A stretch of DNA of 5,389 bases from Bacillota bacterium (GTDB lineage: Bacteria; Bacillota; Clostridia; Oscillospirales; Ruminococcaceae). The notes beneath the pieces are model-generated. The model was not told the origin of the DNA. It saw only the letters and a list, made by a program, of their open reading frames with translations, and did not search any database. How positions within the stretch are numbered: position 1 is the first letter of the stretch; each line of letters opens with the position of its first letter. Positions 5,261 through 5,389 of the stretch are shown here, one piece after another. The DNA is taken from positions 1 through 5,389 of the forward strand of contig JAEXNS010000004.1 of the NCBI GenBank assembly GCA_023439605.1, given 5' to 3'. A program made the position numbers and the translations under genes.

Positions 5261-5337
5261 GGCTTCAGGGCGACTGGAAAGCCTGGGCGACCAAGGGCTT
5301 TGCCCTTTGGAAACCTACGATTTTTTGAAAAAAATCG
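5261..5337. repeat. GC-richer interspersed repeat with two hairpins
   Basis: This block stands out from its AT-rich surroundings. It contains AGGGCGACTGGAAAGCC (5267-5283), a second TGGGCGACC (5284-5292), a hairpin CCAAGGGC-TTT-GCCCTTTGG (5291-5310, one bulged T) and a perfect 9-bp hairpin CGATTTTTT-GA-AAAAAATCG (5318-5337). Similar GGGCGACC-AGGGC-GCCCT-GG strings are, from memory, frequent in intergenic DNA of gut Clostridia, so a REP-like or MITE-like element is the best reading. It may also stop transcription of the SUFU gene, which has no other terminator. Confidence 0.55.
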
Positions 5338-5374
5338 AGTAAAACTTTAATTTTATTACTAAGTTGACGACATT

Positions 5375-5389
5375 TGGCGTCTGGAAAGC
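5375..5389 (+). repeat. Start of another repeat copy, cut by the window edge
   Basis: TGGCGTCTGGAAAGC matches GGCGACTGGAAAGC at 5269-5282 with one difference over 14 bases, 107 bases further on. The repeat probably continues beyond the right edge as a tandem array or a neighbouring element. Confidence 0.4.

Noticed and set aside
1..5389. CRISPR array, tRNA or rRNA
   Set aside because: No regularly spaced direct repeats beyond the two-copy 41-bp unit, no tRNA cloverleaf with a recognisable T-loop, and no rRNA-like stretch was seen.

Overview
The window is a strongly AT-rich stretch of a low-GC Gram-positive genome, most likely a gut-type Clostridia (Bacillota). The basis is the very AT-rich intergenic DNA, purine-rich Shine-Dalgarno sites (AGGAGG type), near-perfect sigma-A promoters (TTGACA/TATAAT), a lipobox protein, a DUF4143-type ATPase and short GC-richer interspersed repeats. 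The genus cannot be fixed from this sequence alone.

Layout. The left edge holds the 5' end of a leftward clpB chaperone gene with its own consensus promoter. After about 580 bases of gene-free AT-rich DNA come four rightward genes. First is a 244-residue unrecognised protein with faint uracil-DNA-glycosylase-like signatures (981-1715). Second is a 255-residue putative lipoprotein (2197-2964). Third is a 397-residue AAA ATPase with a C-terminal DUF4143 nuclease-like domain (3216-4409). Fourth is a 192-residue suppressor-of-fused (SUFU) domain protein (4649-5227), a family used as immunity proteins in polymorphic toxin systems. Each gene is followed by roughly 200 to 500 bases of non-coding DNA and has its own promoter, so they look like four single-gene units rather than one operon.

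The non-coding DNA is the most structured part. Between the first and second genes a perfect consensus promoter (1838-1866) is followed after about 30 bases by a 12-pair hairpin with a UACG tetraloop and a T-rich tail, which predicts a free-standing RNA of about 60 nt. A 19-base palindrome, TTTGCA-N7-TGCAAA, occurs once downstream of that RNA and twice, in a 41-bp tandem repeat, just upstream of the ATPase promoter. The promoters of the lipoprotein and SUFU genes lie in 70-bp segments that are about 79% identical. A short GC-richer repeat (consensus AGGGCGACYKGAAARCC) lies on both sides of the SUFU gene in opposite orientations, and a further copy begins at the right edge.

Functionally, nothing in the sequence joins the four rightward genes into a known pathway. 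The arrangement (a putative orphan immunity gene, a stand-alone ATPase, a lipoprotein, an unknown enzyme-like protein, dispersed promoters and repeats) reads as an accessory region built up by piecemeal gain beside a core chaperone gene. That reading is inference.
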